Of a stretch of DNA of 64,000 nucleotides, positions 60,347 to 64,000 are shown piece after piece. Made by a program: the position numbers and the translations under genes. The stretch comes from Alteribacter natronophilus. GTDB lineage: Bacteria; Bacillota; Bacilli; Bacillales; Salisediminibacteriaceae. Where the stretch lies: contig NZ_VCRO01000001.1 in the NCBI RefSeq assembly GCF_006007885.1, forward strand, positions 62,001-126,000. The letters run 5' to 3'. The notes beneath the pieces are model-generated. The model made no database searches and was not told where the DNA came from. It saw only the letters and a program-made list of their open reading frames with translations. The number at the start of each line of letters is the position of its first letter. Positions within the stretch are counted from its first letter, which is position 1.

Positions 60347-60709
60347 CTAGAAAAAGAATGGAAAGAAAAAGCTCCGAATTCCGAAAAACGGGAAAAAGTA
60401 CGGACGAAAGCGACGGAAACGTCTCGGATAGCCATAACCGCCACCCCAGCCACCGCCCCAGCCGCCGCCTGGATAGAAGCGCATCTGCTGGTCGTCTGTG
60501 TCGCCGTCCGGGAGAAGCATGTGCACGCCGTTCTGGTCCATACCATTAATAATGCCCTCCACCATCTGACCCTCCTGAGTCTGCAGCTGCATCATATGGT
60601 GCATATACTGCTGGCACAGTTCCTGCATCTGCTGCTGGGTCATCTGCTCCCCATTCATCCCGTTTCCATTCATGTTGTTCATGTGATTCATATGGTTATT
60701 ATTGTTCAT
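60347..60709 (-). CDS. Low-complexity Asn/Met/His- and Gly/Phe-rich protein
   Basis: A protein of 120 residues. Residues 1-45 are Asn/Met/His/Gln-rich, about 46-72 form a small beta unit (GQMVEGIINGMDQNGVHMLL), and the end is Gly/Trp then Arg/Phe/Pro-rich (RRFRRFRPYFFPFF). Similar layouts occur in spore or surface proteins of Bacilli, but this is only resemblance. The ATG at 60709 is 8 nt from gaaggagg. Confidence 0.65.
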   Translation of the reverse strand: MNNNNHMNHMNNMNGNGMNGEQMTQQQMQELCQQYMHHMMQLQTQEGQMVEGIINGMDQNGVHMLLPDGDTDDQQMRFYPGGGWGGGWGGGYGYPRRFRRFRPYFFPFFGIRSFFFPFFF

Positions 60710-60834
60710 CACAATCATCCTCCTTCACTCCGTTATCGTATGGGAGAAAGTAGGCACGGGTGCAGGTCCGATGCAGAGGAAAAAGTGACAGAATGATATA
60801 CTGGAAAAAGCGCAGAGATAAGGGAGGGGCAGCA

Positions 60835-61551
60835 ATGAACACAGTAAGAGGGGTTATCAAAAGAAGGGTACTGATTAATTACCAGCTCGATGCGAAGGTG
60901 GCAGCACGCGTCCTGCCAACACCGTTTCGGCCGAAACTGGTGAAAGGAAAAGCGATTATCGGCATCTGCCAGATCCGGATGGAGGATATGCGTCCGGAAG
61001 TGCTGTCAAAAATACCGTGCGGGATTTCGAGCAATAATGCTGCTCATCGCATCGCTGTGGAATGGGAGGAAAACGGCACGAAAAGAGAAGGCGTCTACAT
61101 ATTCAGAAGAGATACGGACTCCCGAATGAACAGTCTGGCAGGAGGAAGGCTGTTTCCGGGATTTACCCATTACTCGTCATTTGAAGTAACAGATCAGGAT
61201 GGACAGGTTGACTTTTCGATGACCGCGAAGGACAACAGCGCGACCATGCGTTTTAAGGGCCATGACACTGACACCATCCCGGAAACGAGTGTATTTTCTT
61301 CTTTTCAGGAAATCTCCGACTTCTTCAGGGAAGGGGCTGACGGCTATTCGCCCGGACGGGAGGATAACTGCAGTCAGGGTATCTGTCTCCTTACGGATAC
61401 GTGGAACATGAAGCCTTTTCACGTTGAAAGTTCTGCAGCCACGTTCTTTGCAGACACACTTGGTATTAAAGAGAGCGATATGACGTATGACTCTGCGGTT
61501 GTCATGCGCGATGTCGCTCATGAATGGAAACGGATCCCGTCTGTGAGCTGA
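60835..61551 (+). CDS. DUF2071-family protein
   Basis: A protein of 238 residues matching the DUF2071 (YqjF-like) pattern: RRVLINYQLDAKVAARVLPT, IIGICQIRMEDMRPEVL, then EGVYIFRRDTDSRMNSLAGG and GLFPGFTHY-type blocks. The fold resembles acetoacetate decarboxylase but the reaction is unknown. The ATG at 60835 follows gggaggggc; in-frame starts upstream lack a site. Confidence 0.8.
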   Translation: MNTVRGVIKRRVLINYQLDAKVAARVLPTPFRPKLVKGKAIIGICQIRMEDMRPEVLSKIPCGISSNNAAHRIAVEWEENGTKREGVYIFRRDTDSRMNSLAGGRLFPGFTHYSSFEVTDQDGQVDFSMTAKDNSATMRFKGHDTDTIPETSVFSSFQEISDFFREGADGYSPGREDNCSQGICLLTDTWNMKPFHVESSAATFFADTLGIKESDMTYDSAVVMRDVAHEWKRIPSVS

Positions 61552-61561
61552 AAACAGAAAC

Positions 61562-61595
61562 CGGCGCCCGGCATCGTGTATGCCGGGCGCTTTTG
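61562..61595 (+). terminator. Intrinsic terminator
   Basis: gcgcccggca pairs perfectly with tgccgggcgc and TTTT follows, ending the DUF2071 gene. Confidence 0.85.
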
Positions 61596-61615
61596 CCGGT
61601 CGTTATCAGAAATTA

Positions 61616-61740
61616 GTTAGAAAAAAATGAATTTTAGTTAGAATAATCCTTAAATTTGTTAGAATAATCCCCAAAGTAGTTAGAATAATCCCTAAATCAG
61701 TTAGAAAAACCCAAATTCCGTTAGAATTAATGACAAATCC
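61616..61740. repeat. 21-bp tandem array, 6 copies
   Basis: gttagaa units start at 61616, 61637, 61658, 61679, 61700 and 61720, with 21-bp spacing except the last. The consensus is gttagaataatccctaaatca. It lies between the DUF2071 terminator and the convergent squalene-hopene cyclase gene. Confidence 0.9.
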
Positions 61741-61760
61741 AATTTAAAAAATTGAAACAT

Positions 61761-63623
61761 TCACCCCGCCCCATACTTCCTCCAATAATTCCCCAGCGCC
61801 AGAAGCGGCCAGATGTAATTATAGCTGTGATAATAAATATAAAAGTCCCCGGGAAGCGCGGCTCCCGTCGGATAGCGGTTCTCTTTACCGGCATGTGAGA
61901 TCAGGTACCGGATGCCGCGGTCAATCGCCGCAGTCGGCCTACGCTCAACAGCAATGAGCGCATCCACCGCCCACGCCGTCTGGGAGGGGGTGCTCGCACG
62001 GAGCGGGACGTAGCGTCCCGCCGTGTCACTCGTACACGACTCGCCCCAGCCGCCGTCCTCGTTCTGAATTCCCATGAGCCACTCAGCCCCCCGTTTAACC
62101 GCATCCTCTTCACGTCCGAACCCGGCTGCACTGAGGCCGGTTAATGCCGCCCACGCCCCGTAAATATAGCAGATGCCCCATCGTCCGTACCAGGAGCCGT
62201 CGCGCTCCTGGTTTTTTACAAGCCAATCAACAGCCCTCTCTACCGAAGGATGGGGCAGAAGAAGGTTAGCGTCACTGCTGAGAAACTCCAGCGCCCGGCC
62301 GGTCAGGTCTGCGGTGGAAGGATCGATCAGCACCCGGTCCGCAGCGGGAAAAGGAAGAAGGGTAATCCGCCGCTTGACGGTGTCCTTCTCAAAAGCGCCC
62401 CAGCCGCCATCCGAATTCTGCAGCCCAAGCACCCAGGCCGTTCCCCGTGTCCAGGATTCACGGAATTCAGGACGTGAAAAAACGGTCCTCTTTACCGCGC
62501 GCAATGCAGCAGTCGTATCGTCGATATCGGGCAGAAACGTATTGATATCCGAAAATCCCCATCCACCAGGGAGTGTGTCGGGACTGTTGAATGCCCAGTC
62601 TCCGTAAAGCGTATGCTGCCGCGACAGGACGTAGCTGACGGCTCCTGAGATCATTGGATCCTCCTCAGGGACCCCGGATCGCTGAAGCGCGTGGGTTAAA
62701 AGAGAGGTATCCCAGACGGTGGAAGTGGCAAATTCGATATGGGCGTGCCGGGTAGTGAGGCAAACCTGGTTACGGATCGCGGCGAGCGCTTTCTGAATGA
62801 CCGGATCGGATTTCGAGTAGCCGAGTGCCAGAAGGGCGTAGATCATAAGGACCGTTGACGTAATGTAGCTGAAATAAAGGCCGTCCGGTTCAATCCGCTC
62901 CAGCATCATCCGTTCCGCCGTCCTGTAGGCCTTCGTTTTCATACGTTTCGGGGTTTCAGCCAGTTTCTGAATTTCTGCAGCAATCGAACTGAACAGGCGC
63001 ATCGTCTCGTGGTGTTCAGGCGCTTCCTTTCTTTGTCCGAGGGCTGAGAGGTCGGGGGTGCTGCTGGTTTTCACGTGGTAGTTTTTATTTGCGGCGGTGA
63101 GAGCGGCGACGATGTGGACCCGTGCGTAGCTGACGATGTCGTAAATGCTCACAGGGGCCCCGCGCGGGATCAGCAGTGACTCGATCGGCAGGCGGAACAG
63201 TCGGGGCCAGGGAATCTGGCCGTTAAGGGCGAGCATGGCACGGGTAAAAGGTCCGGTTTTGTGGAGGCCGCCCTGCTTTTCGATGAAGGCCCGGGCTTTC
63301 TTCATATTTGGTGAGCCGGCATCGGCGTGTCCTGAATACAGGAGGGCGAAGTAGGCTTCAACGGTGGCCGACAGGTGACCGTCCTCCTGGTCAGGGTAAA
63401 GCTTCCAGTAGCCTGCCGGATCCTGAATGGCCTTCAGCCGTTCAGCGAGCCTTTCGATGAGCCATTCGTCCTGATTCGTTTCCAGGCTTCTTAACAGAAT
63501 GATTGTATAGGCGTCGGTAGTAGGGCCGGTTTCAAAACAGAAGCGCCAGGAACCGTCGTTTGACTGGCGCTCGCGCAGGGCGTCAGTAAATCGGGCGATC
63601 GTGTCTTTCACCTGTTTGTGCAC
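61761..63623 (-). CDS. shc: Squalene-hopene cyclase family
   Basis: A protein of 620 residues with the protonating DxDD motif DIDD (residues 366-369), several QW repeats (QNSDGGWGAF, QERDGSWYGRWG, QNEDGGWGE) and the opening QSNDGSWRF. It cyclises squalene or a related C35 polyprene to a hopanoid or sporulenol-type membrane lipid. The GTG at 63623 follows gggaggtg; the frame can extend to a GTG at 63650. Related Bacillus enzymes include sporulenol synthase, so the product is not settled. Confidence 0.9.
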   Translation of the reverse strand: MHKQVKDTIARFTDALRERQSNDGSWRFCFETGPTTDAYTIILLRSLETNQDEWLIERLAERLKAIQDPAGYWKLYPDQEDGHLSATVEAYFALLYSGHADAGSPNMKKARAFIEKQGGLHKTGPFTRAMLALNGQIPWPRLFRLPIESLLIPRGAPVSIYDIVSYARVHIVAALTAANKNYHVKTSSTPDLSALGQRKEAPEHHETMRLFSSIAAEIQKLAETPKRMKTKAYRTAERMMLERIEPDGLYFSYITSTVLMIYALLALGYSKSDPVIQKALAAIRNQVCLTTRHAHIEFATSTVWDTSLLTHALQRSGVPEEDPMISGAVSYVLSRQHTLYGDWAFNSPDTLPGGWGFSDINTFLPDIDDTTAALRAVKRTVFSRPEFRESWTRGTAWVLGLQNSDGGWGAFEKDTVKRRITLLPFPAADRVLIDPSTADLTGRALEFLSSDANLLLPHPSVERAVDWLVKNQERDGSWYGRWGICYIYGAWAALTGLSAAGFGREEDAVKRGAEWLMGIQNEDGGWGESCTSDTAGRYVPLRASTPSQTAWAVDALIAVERRPTAAIDRGIRYLISHAGKENRYPTGAALPGDFYIYYHSYNYIWPLLALGNYWRKYGAG

Positions 63624-63824
63624 GCCGGCACCTCCCGCAGTTGAATTCACTGTTACCGATTCTATGCGTGCAGGCGTGTCTGTTTTCCGGGAGGGGAAAA
63701 AGGGGCAGCGACTGTGCCGGCCCGGGATGGTCGGGGGCAGGTATCCTGTATATAACGGTTAGGCGGCACTCCGTGGGAAAATGGATCTATAGTCACTTAA
63801 TTCAGAAAATTTGTACGATCCTTA

Positions 63825-63853
63825 TTGACAGCGCTTTCACGAGCCTTTACTCT
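63825..63853 (+). promoter_or_regulatory. Promoter with overlapping cre site
   Basis: TTGACA (63825-63830), a 17-bp spacer and TACTCT form a promoter with a weak -10. TGACAGCGCTTTCA (63826-63839) matches the CcpA cre consensus at 13 of 14 positions and overlaps the -35, which would give direct repression by CcpA. Confidence 0.65.
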
Positions 63854-63909
63854 TGTTTTATGACGAAATTAAGGGTAACCGTGTGAAAATTATGATAGGG
63901 GGAAGGACA

Positions 63910-64000
63910 TTGACAACCTACGCTGAAGAAGAAGTTTTCAGTAAAGACAAGATGCAGCAGCTGCAGCTGGAGAGGCTGAAAAAGACGCTTGCCCGTGTGG
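63910..64000 (+). CDS. Phenylacetate-CoA-ligase-like protein, start only
   Basis: The first 30 codons read from TTG at 63910 after gggggaagga: MTTYAEEEVFSKDKMQQLQL, then ERLKKTLARV. This matches the amino-terminal ELQLERLKKTLxRV-type start of PaaK-like adenylating CoA ligases. The gene continues beyond the window, so catalytic motifs cannot be checked. The cre-promoter upstream suggests catabolite-repressed expression. Confidence 0.6.
   Translation, partial: MTTYAEEEVFSKDKMQQLQLERLKKTLARV

Overview
The window reads as chromosomal DNA of a Bacillaceae member (Firmicutes), probably a halophilic or alkaliphilic one. Gene starts carry strong AGGAGG-type ribosome sites, often with TTG or GTG starts. 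Lipoproteins have Bacillus-style lipoboxes and several extracellular proteins are acidic. Control signals are of Bacillus type: a Fur box, CcpA cre-like sites, a FapR-like site and PadR/GntR operators. The phenotype inference rests only on protein acidity and gene content. No rRNA, tRNA or CRISPR array was seen.

Layout. 1-10 kb: an aconitase running off the left edge, a PHA synthase with a PhaE/PhaR-like partner, a cytochrome P450, a 52-bp tandem array, and three vicinal-oxygen-chelate genes followed by a second, unrelated 52-bp array. 10-15 kb: small membrane proteins, a YcxB-like protein, a NIPSNAP-Nudix fusion and a decayed segment beside a small metalloprotease-like gene. 15-20 kb: a Fur-controlled siderophore ABC importer divergent from a ferredoxin/flavodoxin-NADP reductase. 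20-30 kb: acetyltransferases, a nitrate/sulfonate-type ABC importer, an erythromycin-esterase-like lipoprotein, a PadR/HAAS pair, and an intact membrane gene beside its broken duplicate. 30-42 kb: an ECF sigma factor, a PadR-like protein and a HAAS-FtsW fusion in one operon, then accessory lipoproteins, an MFS exporter, a HIT protein and a membrane-bound Lon-type protease.

42.3-52.9 kb is the most distinctive block, one polarised catabolic cluster: a GntR/FCD regulator, a class III CoA-transferase, a complete tripartite TctCBA carboxylate transporter, a gamma-carbonic-anhydrase-fold protein, a crotonase lacking both canonical catalytic glutamates, glycerate 2-kinase and a GlcD/GlcF hydroxyacid oxidase. 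Together they describe uptake of a carboxylate, activation to a CoA thioester, an unusual crotonase step and return to central metabolism through a 2-hydroxyacid and glycerate. The substrate cannot be read from sequence.

53-64 kb: mixed housekeeping and accessory genes, namely TPR protein, hydrolase, Nudix, metalloprotease, Ca/Na-type antiporter, fatty acid desaturase, a DUF2071 protein, squalene-hopene cyclase and the start of a phenylacetate-CoA-ligase-like gene at the right edge.

A theme outside the genes is a set of intergenic tandem arrays, each with its own sequence, whose periods fall at 20-21 bp (four loci) or 52 bp (two loci), close to whole numbers of DNA helical turns. A separate dispersed element of about 235 bp with terminal inverted repeats occurs twice in opposite orientations.
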